Below are positions 53,308 through 63,110 of a stretch of 64,000 nucleotides of DNA, one piece after another. The translations under genes and the position numbers were made by a program. The stretch comes from Bradyrhizobium sp. ORS 278 (GTDB lineage: Bacteria; Pseudomonadota; Alphaproteobacteria; Rhizobiales; Xanthobacteraceae). The DNA is taken from positions 2,232,001 through 2,296,000 of the forward strand of contig NC_009445.1 of NCBI RefSeq assembly GCF_000026145.1, in the 5' to 3' direction. The notes beneath the pieces were generated by a model. It was not told the origin of the DNA. It saw nothing but the letters and a program-made list of their open reading frames with translations, and did no database searches. Within the stretch, counting starts at the first letter, position 1. Each line of letters opens with the position of its first letter.

Positions 53308-54081
53308 CTAGCCGCCCACGCGTTCGGCTTGGTCATAAACAAGGCGTGCAACCTGTGTGAGACGTGTCCTATCGCTGCCGCCGCTGACGACGTAGCTGAC
53401 CCCACGCTCTGCCCAGGAGAGCGCGGACGTCGTGCCCTGGGTTGTATAGCGCATCTGAGCCGCCTCGATCCCTACCTTGGTCGCGTACACCGTGAAGCGC
53501 TCTCCCGAGGTGCTTTCATACATCAGGAAAGAGGCTGGCCCGCTCGGGCCCGGCAGCAGCCGGCCGCCGACGAGTTTCAGGCCGGTGGTCTCAAGCTCCG
53601 GTGCCTGCACGGTGCGGCCGCAGCGCCGCGTCAGCCATTGCTGCAGATGGGCCTTCTCCTCGCCGGGAACCTCGACCGGATGACGCACGTCGACGACATA
53701 GAGCCGGTGCGCATCCAGCGCCTCGCCGGTGAGGTTCTGCAGCAGCGCGGGCGATGTGGCCGCGCCATGCGCGATCCAGCCGATCGCGCCCCCCACCGCG
53801 AAGGCGGCCACGCTCGCCGCGATCGCGCCGAGCATCCAGCGGCGCGGCCGACGATCGAGACCGTCGAGATCCAGCCGCGGCGGCACCGGCTCGTTGACGA
53901 CGGAATCGTAGCGCGCGTGCAGGGCCTCAGCCATGCTGCGCCAGGATTCGACCCGCTCGGCGTCGGCCGGATGCGCCGCGAGCCAGCGCTCGACATCGCT
54001 GCGGCGCTCCGCCGGCAGCTCGTTGTCGACATAGGCGTGCAGTTCGTCCTCGGTGACTGGAATGGTCGGATCGGTCATCAT
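53308..54081 (-). CDS. Anti-sigma factor, membrane-bound
   Basis: 257 residues. The N-terminal ~70 residues (TEDELHAYVDNELPAERRSDVERWLAAHPADAERVESW) are the typical anti-sigma domain; the HxxxCxxC zinc motif is absent. One membrane helix lies near 83-105 (MLGAIAASVAAFAVGGAIGWIAHGA), and the periplasmic C-terminal domain includes VVDVRHPVEVPGEEKAHLQQWL. Downstream of the ECF sigma gene, with a 100-bp gap; it would hold that sigma factor at the membrane. Confidence 0.82.
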   Translation of the reverse strand: MMTDPTIPVTEDELHAYVDNELPAERRSDVERWLAAHPADAERVESWRSMAEALHARYDSVVNEPVPPRLDLDGLDRRPRRWMLGAIAASVAAFAVGGAIGWIAHGAATSPALLQNLTGEALDAHRLYVVDVRHPVEVPGEEKAHLQQWLTRRCGRTVQAPELETTGLKLVGGRLLPGPSGPASFLMYESTSGERFTVYATKVGIEAAQMRYTTQGTTSALSWAERGVSYVVSGGSDRTRLTQVARLVYDQAERVGG

Positions 54082-54181
54082 CTGGATCTCGTTGCAGTCT
54101 GGCGGCCGCGACGATCGGCGGCCACAGGCGCCTTGGGCAGGCGAACGCGGCAGAGCGGCTTTTGTACGGTGAACGGCGGCC

Positions 54182-54670
54182 TCATTTCACCCTCCGCAGC
54201 GCCGGGCGCTCGCCCTCGAGGACGGCGCGGACATGAGCGCGGGCACGGGCCAGGCGCGACATCACGGTGCCGATCGGGACACCCTGGATGTCGGCCACCT
54301 CGCGGTAGCTCAGCCCCTCGAGCACGACGAGCAGCAGCACGGCGCGTTGCTCCTCTACCAGGGTCGCCAGCGCGCGCTCGATGTCGCGGCCCTCGGCCTC
54401 GGTGCCGCTGGCATCGGGATTGTCGTCCTGCAGCGGCATGAAGTGTGGCCGCCGCGCCAGCGAGCGGCGCCGGTTCTTGTTGAGGTTGGTGAGGATCGTA
54501 TAGAGCCAGCTGCGCAGGTCGCCGCCGAGGAAGAGCCGCTCGGACCGCAGCGCCCGCACCAGGGTGTCCTGGACCAGGTCGTCAGCGGCGTCCATGTCGC
54601 GCGCCAAGGCGCGAGCATAGCGGCGCAGTGCCGGAATCATGGCCTCGACGCTCTGGCGAAACGCGCTCAT
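54182..54670 (-). CDS. ECF-type RNA polymerase sigma factor
   Basis: 162 residues. Sigma2 region (IPALRRYARALARDMDAADDLVQDTLVRALRSERLF...LRSWLYTILTNLNKNRRR) and sigma4 HTH (LVEEQRAVLLLVVLEGLSYREVADIQGVPIGTVMSRLARARAHVR). Partner of the anti-sigma gene immediately downstream. Start chosen at MSAFRQSVEAMIPAL; an earlier in-frame ATG lacks sigma similarity. Confidence 0.88.
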   Translation of the reverse strand: MSAFRQSVEAMIPALRRYARALARDMDAADDLVQDTLVRALRSERLFLGGDLRSWLYTILTNLNKNRRRSLARRPHFMPLQDDNPDASGTEAEGRDIERALATLVEEQRAVLLLVVLEGLSYREVADIQGVPIGTVMSRLARARAHVRAVLEGERPALRRVK

Positions 54671-54871
54671 GGACTGTCCTGCGGCCGTGCCTTTCTGTGC
54701 CCAGGGCGCGGGCCGCAACCGCGCCTTGCAATGGTCATAACCCCGCGATGGCAGACCTATTCCGCCCCGGTTCTTGCCGGGAGTTTGCCACAGAGCGGGC
54801 GGAATGGGGCTGTACCGGGCCAGACCGGTGGTGTACGTCCAATCGTTAATAATCGCTCTATGGGAAGCCGC

Positions 54872-55705
54872 ATGGCGCAGATTTCAGGTTTGATGCAGGG
54901 CAAGCGCGGGGTCATTCTCGGCGTCGCCAACAACCGCTCGATCGCCTGGGGCATCGCCAAGGCCGCCCGCGCCGCCGGCGCCGAGATCGCGCTGACCTAT
55001 CAGGGCGACGCGCTGAAGAAGCGGGTCGAGCCGCTGGCCGCCGAGCTCGGCGGCCTCGTGCTCGGGCATTGCGACGTGACCGATCCCGCAACCATCGACG
55101 CCATCTTCGACGTGCTCAAGGAGAAATGGGGCAAGATCGACTTCGTCGTTCACGCCATCGCCTTCTCTGACAAGGACCAGCTCGACGGCCGCTATATCGA
55201 GACCACGCAGGACAATTTCTCCAAGAGCATGCTGATCAGCTGCTACTCGCTGACCGCGGTCGCGCAGCGCGCGGAGAAGCTGATGACCGATGGTGGCTCG
55301 ATCATCACGCTGACCTATTACGGCGCCGAGAAGTGGATGCCCCATTATAACGTCATGGGTGTCGCGAAAGCCGCGCTGGAGGCCAGCGTGCGCTACCTCG
55401 CTGCCGACCTCGGCGAGAAGAACATCCGCGTCAACGCCATCTCGGCCGGTCCGATCAAGACGCTGGCCGCCTCAGGCATCGGCGATTTCCGCTATATCCT
55501 GAAGTGGAACGAGTACAACGCGCCGCTGCGCCGGACCGTGACGATCGAGGAGGTCGGTGACAGCGCCCTTTACCTGCTCTCCGACCTGTCGCGCGGCGTG
55601 ACCGGCGAGGTGCACCACGTCGATTCCGGCTATCATGTCGTCGGCATGAAGCGGCCGGAGGCACCGGACATCTCGCTGAGCAACTCGGCCGGCGCCAAGG
55701 ACTAG
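54872..55705 (+). CDS. fabI: Enoyl-ACP reductase (NADH) FabI
   Basis: 277 residues. Catalyses the last reduction of fatty-acid elongation. The divergent SDR cofactor site GVANNRSIAWGIA, the active-site YYGAEKWMPHYNVMGVAKAAL (catalytic Tyr and Lys) and the segment SAGPIKTLAASGI are FabI signatures. The start may be 4 codons earlier (ATG at 54860); GGGAAG 5 nt before 54872 favours the later one. Confidence 0.92.
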   Translation: MAQISGLMQGKRGVILGVANNRSIAWGIAKAARAAGAEIALTYQGDALKKRVEPLAAELGGLVLGHCDVTDPATIDAIFDVLKEKWGKIDFVVHAIAFSDKDQLDGRYIETTQDNFSKSMLISCYSLTAVAQRAEKLMTDGGSIITLTYYGAEKWMPHYNVMGVAKAALEASVRYLAADLGEKNIRVNAISAGPIKTLAASGIGDFRYILKWNEYNAPLRRTVTIEEVGDSALYLLSDLSRGVTGEVHHVDSGYHVVGMKRPEAPDISLSNSAGAKD

Positions 55706-55717
55706 TTCATCGCGCGC

Positions 55718-56317
55718 ATGCCCCGGCCCACGATCTACTACATCCGCCACGGCGAGACGGAATGGAATGCTCTCGGCCGGCTGCAGGGCACGCAGGACAT
55801 TCCGCTCAACGCGCTCGGCCGCCTTCAGGCGGTTCAGGCCGGCAACATCCTGAGCGACCTCGTTGCGCGCAACGGTCATGACGCGGAGCGACTGCCTTTT
55901 GTCGCAAGCCCGCTGACCCGCGCCCGCACGACGATGGAGCTGGTGCGCGAGACCCTGAAGCTGCCGGTGGCCGATTACGGGCTCGACGCGCGGCTGCGCG
56001 AGATCGGCTACGGCAAATGGGAAGGCGCGACCCTGCCGGAGATGCAGGCTGCCGATCCCGTGTTCTACGCCAAGCGCCTGACCGAGAAATGGACGCTGGC
56101 GCCGGAGGGCGGCGAGACCTATGCCGATGTCGAGGTCCGGGTGCGCGACTGGTATGATGGGCTGACCGGCGATATCGTGGCGGTGGCGCATGGCGGGACT
56201 GCACGGGCGCTGATGGTCGCGCTCGGCTTCGCCACGCCAAACCACGCCGTCGACCTGCCGATCCAGCAGGGCGCGGTGTATGTGTTCGGCGAGAACGGGT
56301 TCGAGAAGTTCAGTTAG
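55718..56317 (+). CDS. Histidine phosphatase family protein
   Basis: 199 residues. N-terminal phospho-His motif IYYIRHGETEWN, the partner His in VAVAHGGTARALM, and YGKWEGATLPEM. Phosphoglycerate-mutase-like fold, phosphatase substrate unknown. Only 12 bp after fabI, so likely co-transcribed. Confidence 0.88.
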   Translation: MPRPTIYYIRHGETEWNALGRLQGTQDIPLNALGRLQAVQAGNILSDLVARNGHDAERLPFVASPLTRARTTMELVRETLKLPVADYGLDARLREIGYGKWEGATLPEMQAADPVFYAKRLTEKWTLAPEGGETYADVEVRVRDWYDGLTGDIVAVAHGGTARALMVALGFATPNHAVDLPIQQGAVYVFGENGFEKFS

Positions 56318-56325
56318 TTTATTCC

Positions 56326-56409
56326 CGTCGTTCCGGAGCGCCTCGTGAGCGGCGAACCCGGAATCTCGAGAGTCCGGGTCTGGTCCTTCAGACCATTCCG
56401 GGAATGACG
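56326..56409. repeat. Dispersed inverted repeat between phosphatase and aroC
   Basis: CGTCGTTCCGG (56326-56336) is complemented by CCGGGAATGACG near 56398-56409, with nested complementary segments between (GAACCCGGA/TCCGGGT-type). Typical of the intergenic repeats elsewhere in this window. Confidence 0.5.
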
Positions 56410-56433
56410 GTTTTCTGATTGGGTGATCAGTCG

Positions 56434-57519
56434 ATGTCCTTCAACACCTTCGGCCACATGTTCCGCGTCACCACCTTCGGCGAGAGCCATGGCGTGGCCA
56501 TCGGCTGCGTGGTCGACGGCTGCCCGCCGCGGATTCCGCTGGAGGCGGCGGAGATCCAGACCGATCTCGACCGCCGCCGGCCGGGCCAGTCCCGCTTCAC
56601 CACCCAGCGCCAGGAGCCGGACCAGGTGAAGATCCTGTCCGGCGTGATGGCCGATCCCGACACGGGCGCGCAGGTCACCACGGGCACGCCGATCGCGCTG
56701 CTCATCGAGAACACCGACCAGCGCTCCAAGGACTATTCCGAGATCAAGGACAAGTTTCGCCCGGGCCATGCCGACTTCACCTATGAGGCGAAGTACGGCC
56801 TGCGCGACTATCGCGGCGGTGGCCGCTCCTCGGCGCGCGAGACCGCCACGCGGGTCGCGGCCGGCGCGATCGCGCGCAAGATCATCGCCGGCGTAAAGGT
56901 GCGTGGCGCGCTGGTGCAGATGGGGCCGCACAAGATCGACCGTGACAAGTGGGACTGGGACGAGATCGCGCGCAACCCGTTCTTCTGTCCCGACAAGGAC
57001 AAGGCGGCGTTCTTCGAGGACTATCTCGATGGCATCAGGAAGTCAGGCTCCTCGATCGGCGCGGTGCTGGAGATCACGGCCGAAGGCGTGCCTGCCGGGC
57101 TCGGCGCGCCGCTCTACGGCAAGCTGGACGCCGACCTCGCCGCGGCGATGATGAGCATCAACGCCGTGAAGGGCGTCGAGATCGGCGCCGGCTTCGGCGC
57201 GGCGGAATTGACCGGCGAGGCGAATGCCGACGAGATGCGCTCGGCCAACGACGGCACGCGCTTCCTGTCCAACCATGCCGGCGGCATCCTCGGCGGCATC
57301 GCCACGGGGCAGCCGATCGTGGTGCGCTTCGCGGTCAAGCCGACCTCGTCGATCCTCACCCCGCGCCAGACCGTCGACCGCGCCGGCCATGAGACGGAGA
57401 TCCTGACCAAGGGCCGCCACGACCCCTGCGTCGGCATCCGCGCGGTGCCGGTCGGCGAGGCGATGATGGCCTGCGTGCTCGCCGACCACCTGCTGCGCCA
57501 TCGCGGCCAGGTGGGGTAG
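56434..57519 (+). CDS. aroC: Chorismate synthase
   Basis: 361 residues. Converts EPSP to chorismate with reduced FMN. Signatures: [81 protein letters not shown] and GGRHDPC-type [18 protein letters not shown]. The start at MSFNTFGH matches the family. Confidence 0.95.
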
Positions 57520-57561
57520 GGAAGGACGGCGTTTGCGTCACCGTCGCAAAAGCGAGGCCCG

Positions 57562-58749
57562 ATGTCCGATATCAATTCCGCCCGTCTGCAGGCCCTGATC
57601 GACTGGATGATGGACGGCGCGCGCTCCGCCGCGACGCCGCCGCAGATGATGGCTGAGGCGTGCGAGCGCATGACGCAGGCCGGTGTTCCGCTCTGGCGCG
57701 TCGGCGTCTTCCTGCAGACCTTGCATCCCGAGATCTTCGGGCGCGGCTTCCTGTGGCGGCCCGGCGCGGAGGTCGTGGTCAACTCGGTTGACTTCGGCTT
57801 TTCGGAATCTGAGGAGTTCAGGCGCAGCCCGCTCTCCGTGGTGTTCGAGCAGGGGCGTGAGGTCCGCGCCGATCCGTTCGCCGCATCATCCGAGGCCTTT
57901 CCGATCCTGATGGATCTGCGCGAGGAGGGCGTGACGGACTATCTGGCGCTGCCGCTCGTCTTCCTGGATGGCGACGTGCATGCGTCGAGCTGGACAACCC
58001 GACAGCCCGGCGGCTTCACCGAGGCCCAGGTCGACGCGATCCGGTCGCTGATCCCAGCCCTGTCGCGCTACATCGAGATCATCGGACTGCGCCGCATCGC
58101 GTCGATGCTGCTCGACACCTATGTCGGCAACCGTGCCGGCGAGCGCATCCTGGCAGGGCAGATCCGCCGCGGCCATACCGACACGATGAACGCCGTGATC
58201 TGGCTGTCGGACCTGCGCGGCTTCACGGCGCTGTCGGACCGTCTGCCGCCGGAGACCGTGGTCGACATCCTCAACCAGTATTTCGATTGCCAGGTCGCCG
58301 AGATCCGCGAGCATGGCGGCGAGGTGCTGAAGTTCATGGGGGACGGTCTGCTGGCGGTGTTTCCCATTCCTAAGCAGGACGGCGACACGGCCGCGGTCTG
58401 CGCCCGCGCGCGCGATGCGGCGCGCGCCGCCCGCGTCCGGGTCGCGGCTCTGGAATATCCGATCGGCGAGACGGTCGAGCGATTCCGGTTCGGCGTCGCG
58501 CTGCATGTCGGCCGGCTGCTGTACGGCAATATCGGCGGCGGCCAGCGGCTCGACTTCACCTGCATCGGCCCCGCCGTCAATCTCGCGGCCAGGCTGGAGA
58601 AGATCGCCGCGCGGCTCAAGCGCACGGTGGTCGCCTCGGAGGCCTTCGCAGGCGCCTGTCCGGAGTCGTGGCAGGATCTCGGCGCCTTTCCGATCGCCGG
58701 CCTCGCGACCGAGCAGCGCGTGTTCGGGCTGCGCGAGGAGGGCGATTAG
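57562..58749 (+). CDS. Class III adenylate/guanylate cyclase
   Basis: 395 residues. The N-terminal ~190 residues form an uncharacterised sensor-like domain (DWMMDGARSAATPPQMMAEACERM, GVTDYLALPLVFLDGDVH). The C-terminal cyclase domain has metal-binding Asp in WLSDLRGFTALSDRLPPE and KFMGDGLLAVFP, and the nucleotide/transition-state segment DFTCIGPAVNLAARLE (Asp, Asn and Arg retained). Likely makes cAMP. It lies 42 bp after aroC. Confidence 0.85.
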   Translation: MSDINSARLQALIDWMMDGARSAATPPQMMAEACERMTQAGVPLWRVGVFLQTLHPEIFGRGFLWRPGAEVVVNSVDFGFSESEEFRRSPLSVVFEQGREVRADPFAASSEAFPILMDLREEGVTDYLALPLVFLDGDVHASSWTTRQPGGFTEAQVDAIRSLIPALSRYIEIIGLRRIASMLLDTYVGNRAGERILAGQIRRGHTDTMNAVIWLSDLRGFTALSDRLPPETVVDILNQYFDCQVAEIREHGGEVLKFMGDGLLAVFPIPKQDGDTAAVCARARDAARAARVRVAALEYPIGETVERFRFGVALHVGRLLYGNIGGGQRLDFTCIGPAVNLAARLEKIAARLKRTVVASEAFAGACPESWQDLGAFPIAGLATEQRVFGLREEGD

Positions 58750-58758
58750 TTCGCCGCC

Positions 58759-59064
58759 TCACTCCTCCGGCTCGATGGTGAACAGCAGCGGATAGCCCTT
58801 GGCACGGCCGGCATCGGTGGCCCGCGTCGCCTTGGTCTCGGCCACGTCCTTGGTGAACACGGCGACCACGCAGACGCCGAGCTTATGCGCCGTGATCATG
58901 ACCTTGTAGGCCTGGTCCTCGGTCATGCGGAATTCCGCCTTCAGGATCATCACGACGAAGTCGCGCGGCGTGAAGTCGTCATTGACGAGGATGACCTTGT
59001 AGAGCCGCGGGCGCTCGACCTTGGTGCGGACCTTCGTCTTCGGCTTGGTGACGGCGTCGTTCAT
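58759..59064 (-). CDS. clpS: ClpS-type adaptor (ClpS2-like)
   Basis: 101 residues. ClpS delivers N-degron substrates to ClpAP. Conserved core LYKVILVNDDFTPRDFVVMILKAEF, MITAHKLGVCVVAVFTKDVAETKATRATDAGR. The sequence differs from the usual ClpS1 beside clpA (KLGVC instead of HHGVG), and no clpA adjoins, so it looks like the second rhizobial paralogue. Its start codon is within a run of open frame; the downstream ATG at MNDAVTKP is family-like. Confidence 0.88.
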   Translation of the reverse strand: MNDAVTKPKTKVRTKVERPRLYKVILVNDDFTPRDFVVMILKAEFRMTEDQAYKVMITAHKLGVCVVAVFTKDVAETKATRATDAGRAKGYPLLFTIEPEE

Positions 59065-59296
59065 GGAGGGCGCGCCCGTGTGTTCCTGCTGCGGCGGAGC
59101 CGCCACAATACAGCGTCTCGGCTCTCCGGGAAACCACGGGCTGCGCGACATTGGTCGAAGGGCGCACGCGGCAGCCGCCTGCTCGATCTCCGGGCAACAC
59201 CGGGGACTAACTGGAATGTGAATGAAGGATTGCGTTCGCGCTTTGCGGGACGCGGATTGCATGTCACCATCTCGTCACGCGATTGGAGGGCAGCTG

Positions 59297-60148
59297 ATGC
59301 GCTGGTGGATCTCGATCGGGGTGGCGTGCGTGGCGGGCGCTTTGGCGGGCGGCGATGTCGCCAGCGTCGTGGCGGCGCCCAGGGCTCAGCCGGCGCAGCT
59401 GAGTGAAAAGGAGGCGTCCGTCGATGTCGAGCTCATCCTTGCCGTCGACGTCTCCTACTCGATGGACCTGGACGAGCTCGCCATCCAGCGCGAGGGCTAT
59501 GCCCAGGCGCTCAGCTCGCGGGAGTTCCTGCAGGCGCTGAAGAATGGCGTACACGGCCGCATCGCGGTGACCTATTTCGAATGGGCCGCGGCGAGCGATC
59601 AGAAGATCATCATTCCCTGGCGCGTCATCGATGGACCGGAGAGCGCCGACGCGGTCGCCGCCGAGATTATGAAGACGCCGATCCGCCGCGCCTCGCGCAC
59701 CTCGATCTCCGGCGCGATCTATTTCGCGATGCCGCTGTTCGACGAGAATCCCTATCGCGGGCTGCGCAAGGTGATCGACATCTCCGGCGACGGTCCCAAC
59801 AACAACGGTCCCTCTCCGGTGACGATGGCCCGCGACGAAGCCGTCAACAAGGGGATCACGATCAACGGCCTGCCGATCATGGTCAAGGAGCCGTCCTACT
59901 CGACCATGGATATTGAGAACCTCGACCTCTACTACAAGGATTGCGTCACCGGCGGCCGCGGTTCGTTCGTGGTCACGATCAAGAGCCGCGAAGAGTTCAA
60001 GGAGGCGATCCGCACCAAGCTCCTGATGGAGGTCGCCGGACGCCAGCCGCCGCCCAGCATCGTTCCGGTGGCCGATGACGGCAACAAGGAGCCGCGGGTG
60101 TCCTGCCTGATCGGCGAGAAGATCTGGCAGGATCGGTGGGGACGGTAA
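59297..60148 (+). CDS. DUF1194 (VWA-like) exported protein
   Basis: 283 residues. Signal peptide MRWWISIGVACVAGALAGGDVASVVAA; DUF1194 body with the MIDAS-type DVSYSM in ILAVDVSYSMDLDE, then YFEWAAASDQ, RTSISGAIYFAM, DISGDGPNNNG. Found in many alphaproteobacteria, function unknown. GGAGGG 5 nt before the ATG. Confidence 0.82.
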   Translation: MRWWISIGVACVAGALAGGDVASVVAAPRAQPAQLSEKEASVDVELILAVDVSYSMDLDELAIQREGYAQALSSREFLQALKNGVHGRIAVTYFEWAAASDQKIIIPWRVIDGPESADAVAAEIMKTPIRRASRTSISGAIYFAMPLFDENPYRGLRKVIDISGDGPNNNGPSPVTMARDEAVNKGITINGLPIMVKEPSYSTMDIENLDLYYKDCVTGGRGSFVVTIKSREEFKEAIRTKLLMEVAGRQPPPSIVPVADDGNKEPRVSCLIGEKIWQDRWGR

Positions 60149-60466
60149 CGTTCTGCCGTGCTGTCCGCTGCCGCAACTCGGGCGGTAAAGGTCGTTAGCG
60201 TTTCGCTCGTCGGTTCGAGCCGCTCCATGACGGCCTCAGCGGAGGCAGTCGTTCCGCACACCCTGCGAACACGAGCTCCACACAAGCGCAGGTATCATCC
60301 GCTCGTGTGGATAACCTGTGTTAGCCAGTGATCCTCCGGATCTGTGACCCCTTGGACACACATCCTCCAAAAACCAGGAGTTGCGGCGCGTCGAAATGCT
60401 CTTTGCCACCGTGCCGCCGCGATTGGGCCGCGACCATGAAGCGGTTGAGGCGGAGGCGCACAGAAC
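60149..60466. other. 318-bp gap between DUF1194 and rlpA-like genes
   Basis: No gene supported. It holds one perfect DnaA-box 9-mer (TTATCCACA on the minus strand, 60306-60314) and a nearby CCACAC/GTGTGG pair (60278-60283, 60305-60310). A single box is expected by chance at this scale. The downstream promoter must lie here, but no clear -35/-10 pair is seen. Confidence 0.4.
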
Positions 60467-61039
60467 ATGCGTATCATCGACCGGACAGAACGTCCCGGGC
60501 AGCGCGAAGCTCTGATGGTGGTGGGGCAGGGCGGCACCCGAGAGCTCGCCAGCCGGATCCTGAGGCTCACGCTGGTGGGCGCGGCAGCCGCGACGGTCGC
60601 CGCCTGCGCGCAATCATCGGCGGTCCGGCAGGCCCGTCTGACAACGCCCACGAGGCAGGCCGCCGTTGAATTCCGGTCCCAGCCGCAGCGTGTGGAGACG
60701 GCGTCGGACTCTGTGGTCCGCGTCCGCCATGCCGAGCCCAGCCAGTCGCCGCTGCAGACGGCATCATCCGGTCTCGCCAGCTATTATTCCGAAGGACACA
60801 AGACCGCGAGCGGCGAGCGCTTCGATCCCTCCGAGCTGACGGCCGCGCATCGCAGCCTGCCGTTCGGCACGCGCCTCCAGGTTACCAACGTCAGGACCGG
60901 CCGCTCCGTGGTGGTCCGCGTCAACGACCGCGGCCCATTCGTGCAGGGCCGCGTGGTCGACGTCTCCTACTCCGCCGCCCAGGCGCTCGGCATGGTCAAC
61001 ACCGGCGTCGCGCCTGTGAAGGTCAGCGTAGTACGGTAA
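60467..61039 (+). CDS. rlpA: RlpA-type septal ring lytic transglycosylase lipoprotein
   Basis: About 190 residues. A hydrophobic signal with a lipobox-like end (LTLVGAAAATVAACAQ) is followed by a polar linker and a double-psi beta-barrel RlpA domain: GLASYYSEGHKTASGERFDPSELTAAHRSLPFGTRLQVTNVRTGRSVVVRVNDRGPF, VVDVSYSAAQALGM. Catalytic Asp in VNDRGPF. No SPOR domain. A later ATG at 60515 would place the lipoprotein signal nearer the N-terminus and may be the true start. Confidence 0.82.
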   Translation: MRIIDRTERPGQREALMVVGQGGTRELASRILRLTLVGAAAATVAACAQSSAVRQARLTTPTRQAAVEFRSQPQRVETASDSVVRVRHAEPSQSPLQTASSGLASYYSEGHKTASGERFDPSELTAAHRSLPFGTRLQVTNVRTGRSVVVRVNDRGPFVQGRVVDVSYSAAQALGMVNTGVAPVKVSVVR

Positions 61040-61055
61040 CGCATCCGGCCTCCTC

Positions 61056-61128
61056 GTCCTTGCGAGCGCAGCGAAGCAATCCAGGGCCCAGCAACGACTC
61101 TCGATTGCTTCGCTGCGCTCGCAAGGAC
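61056..61128. repeat. 26-bp perfect inverted repeat (GAGCGCAGCGAAGCAATC type)
   Basis: Arm starting GTCCTTGCGAGCGCAGCG (61056-61081) is mirrored at 61103-61128. Same family as 27792-27867. Lies between convergent rlpA and RNA methyltransferase genes. Confidence 0.75.
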
Positions 61129-61144
61129 TTGAATGGGCGTCAGC

Positions 61145-62380
61145 TCACCGTACCAATCTCGCGACCAGTTCCACATGCGGCGTGTGGCGGAACTGGTCGA
61201 CGGGCACCACGGTCTCGAGCTTGTAGCCGCCGTCGATCAGCATGCGCACATCGCGGGCGAAAGTCGTGACGTTGCACGACACCGCGACGATCACCGGCAC
61301 CTTGCTCGCGGCGAGCTGCTTCGCTTGTGCCTGGGCGCCCTGGCGCGGCGGGTCGAACACGACGGCGTCGATGTCGCGCAGCTCCGGCGGCATTAGGGGG
61401 CGGCGGAACAGGTCGCGGGCCTCGGCTTTGATCGGCTTCAGGCTAGGCGTCCCCGCCGCCTTCTGCAGCGCTGCGATCGAGCCGGCGTCAGTGTCCATCG
61501 CGATGACGCGCCCGCGCGACGCCAGCCGCAGCGCGAACGGGCCGACGCCGCAGAACAGGTCGGCGACCTGCTTCGCCTTGCCGACGCGATCCAGCACCAG
61601 CTGCGCCAGTGTCTCCTCGCCCTGCGCGGTCGCCTGCAGGAACGAGCCGGGCGGCAGCGTCACCTGCGCCGTGCCCATCGTCATGACGGGCGGATTACGC
61701 ATCAGCACCAACTCGCCATGCCGCGTCAGCCGTGCCAGCCGGTGCTTCTCGGCGACCAGCGAGAGCGCCGCGATGCGCGGCGGCGGCAGCGGGCCCGAGC
61801 CGCGGATGTCGACGTCGATACCGTTGCTGGTCGCGGTGGCCTGGATGTCGAGCGGCTTGCCGGTCGGCTTCAACGCCTCCGCCAGCGCCCACGCAGCTTC
61901 CAGCGCGCCATCGAGCGCGGGATCGAGGATCGGGCAGCGGTCGATCGGGACGATCTCGTGGCTGTTCGCGGCCGAGAAGCCGACCCTGAGAATATCGTGC
62001 GTGCCCATCCGCGCGTGGAACGTCGCGCGGCGGCGGCCGGCGCCGTGGGCGTCGATCAGCGGCGCCACCTCGCAATCGACCTTTGCGGCGCGCAGCGTCT
62101 CGACGACGATGTTGCGCTTCCACTGCCGATAAGGCTCCGGCGACCAGTGCTGGATGGCGCAGCCGCCGCACACGCCGAAATGCGGGCAGAACGGCGTGAT
62201 GCGCTCCGGGCTCGGTGCCTCTACCGCGAGCAGCTTGCGGCGGTCGGGATGGCCGGGAATGGCCGCGGCCTCGACGGTCTCGCCAGCCAGCGTATACGGC
62301 ACGTACAGTGCCTCGCCCGAGGACAGCGATACGCCGTCGCCGCGATGGCCGACATGGTCGATGACGAGACGCTCAACCAT
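61145..62380 (-). CDS. Class I RNA m5U methyltransferase (TrmA/RlmD family)
   Basis: 411 residues. TRAM-like N-terminus ([37 protein letters not shown]); an Fe-S type Cys set [15 protein letters not shown]; the SAM domain [15 protein letters not shown]; and the catalytic DPPRQG...[17 protein letters not shown] with the Cys nucleophile. It methylates U in rRNA or tRNA. Overlaps the TlyA gene by 8 bp, suggesting one operon of RNA-modifying enzymes. Confidence 0.88.
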   Translation of the reverse strand: MVERLVIDHVGHRGDGVSLSSGEALYVPYTLAGETVEAAAIPGHPDRRKLLAVEAPSPERITPFCPHFGVCGGCAIQHWSPEPYRQWKRNIVVETLRAAKVDCEVAPLIDAHGAGRRRATFHARMGTHDILRVGFSAANSHEIVPIDRCPILDPALDGALEAAWALAEALKPTGKPLDIQATATSNGIDVDIRGSGPLPPPRIAALSLVAEKHRLARLTRHGELVLMRNPPVMTMGTAQVTLPPGSFLQATAQGEETLAQLVLDRVGKAKQVADLFCGVGPFALRLASRGRVIAMDTDAGSIAALQKAAGTPSLKPIKAEARDLFRRPLMPPELRDIDAVVFDPPRQGAQAQAKQLAASKVPVIVAVSCNVTTFARDVRMLIDGGYKLETVVPVDQFRHTPHVELVARLVR

Positions 62381-63110
62381 GGCGGCGGGCTCCCAGAAAG
62401 AATTCGGCGTTGCCGTCGCCGCCCTTGATGGATGACGGGAAGATCTCGATGTCACTACAGCCGAGCGAGGCTGCAAATGCGGCGATGTCGTCGCACACCG
62501 CCCGGTGGACGGCCGCATCCTTGATGATGCCGCCCTTGCCGTGCGCGCCCTTGGCTTCGAATTGCGGCTTGATCAGCGCCAGCAGGCTCATGGGCGACGC
62601 CGCCAAGGTCAGCGCCACCGGCAGCACGGCCTTCAGCGAAATGAAGCTGCAATCGATGACGACGATATCAGGCCGCTGCGGCAGCCGCTTGCCCTCATAG
62701 CTGCGGATGTCGGTCTGCTCCATCGAGACGATCTTCGGGTGATCGCGCAGCGACGGATGCAGCTGATCGCGGCCGACATCGACCGCGAACACCAGCGCCG
62801 CGCCGTTCGCCAGCAGCGCCTCGGTGAAGCCGCCGGTGGAGGCGCCGACGTCGAGACAGACATGGTCCTCGACCTCGATGCCGTAACGCTCCAGCGCCGC
62901 CGCCAGCTTGACCCCGCCGCGCGACACCCAGGGATGCGCCGGCTCGGCCTGGACGACGGCATCGATGGGAATGGTCTCGGAGGCCTTCGCCACCTGCTTG
63001 TCATTGGCGAACACCAGCCCCGCCTCGATCGCCGCCTGCGCCCGCGCCCGGCTCTCGAACAGGCCACGTTCGACCAGGAGGATATCAGCGCGTTTGCGGG
63101 GAGGGGACAT
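62373..63110 (-). CDS. tlyA: TlyA family RNA 2'-O-methyltransferase/hemolysin-like
   Basis: 245 residues. N-terminal S4 RNA-binding domain ([35 protein letters not shown]), then an FtsJ-like domain: [37 protein letters not shown], catalytic Lys/Asp region, and [20 protein letters not shown]. TlyA methylates ribosomal RNA riboses. Start MSPPRKRAD; an ATG four codons upstream is an alternative. Confidence 0.9.
   Translation of the reverse strand: MSPPRKRADILLVERGLFESRARAQAAIEAGLVFANDKQVAKASETIPIDAVVQAEPAHPWVSRGGVKLAAALERYGIEVEDHVCLDVGASTGGFTEALLANGAALVFAVDVGRDQLHPSLRDHPKIVSMEQTDIRSYEGKRLPQRPDIVVIDCSFISLKAVLPVALTLAASPMSLLALIKPQFEAKGAHGKGGIIKDAAVHRAVCDDIAAFAASLGCSDIEIFPSSIKGGDGNAEFFLGARRHG

Noticed and set aside
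53263..54441. 392-codon plus-strand frame opposite the anti-sigma and sigma genes
   Set aside because: Antisense to a coherent ECF sigma/anti-sigma pair; no domain recognised.
60306..60314. Perfect DnaA box as evidence of a replication origin
   Set aside because: A single 9-mer, without further boxes, an AT-rich unwinding region or origin-linked genes, is expected by chance.
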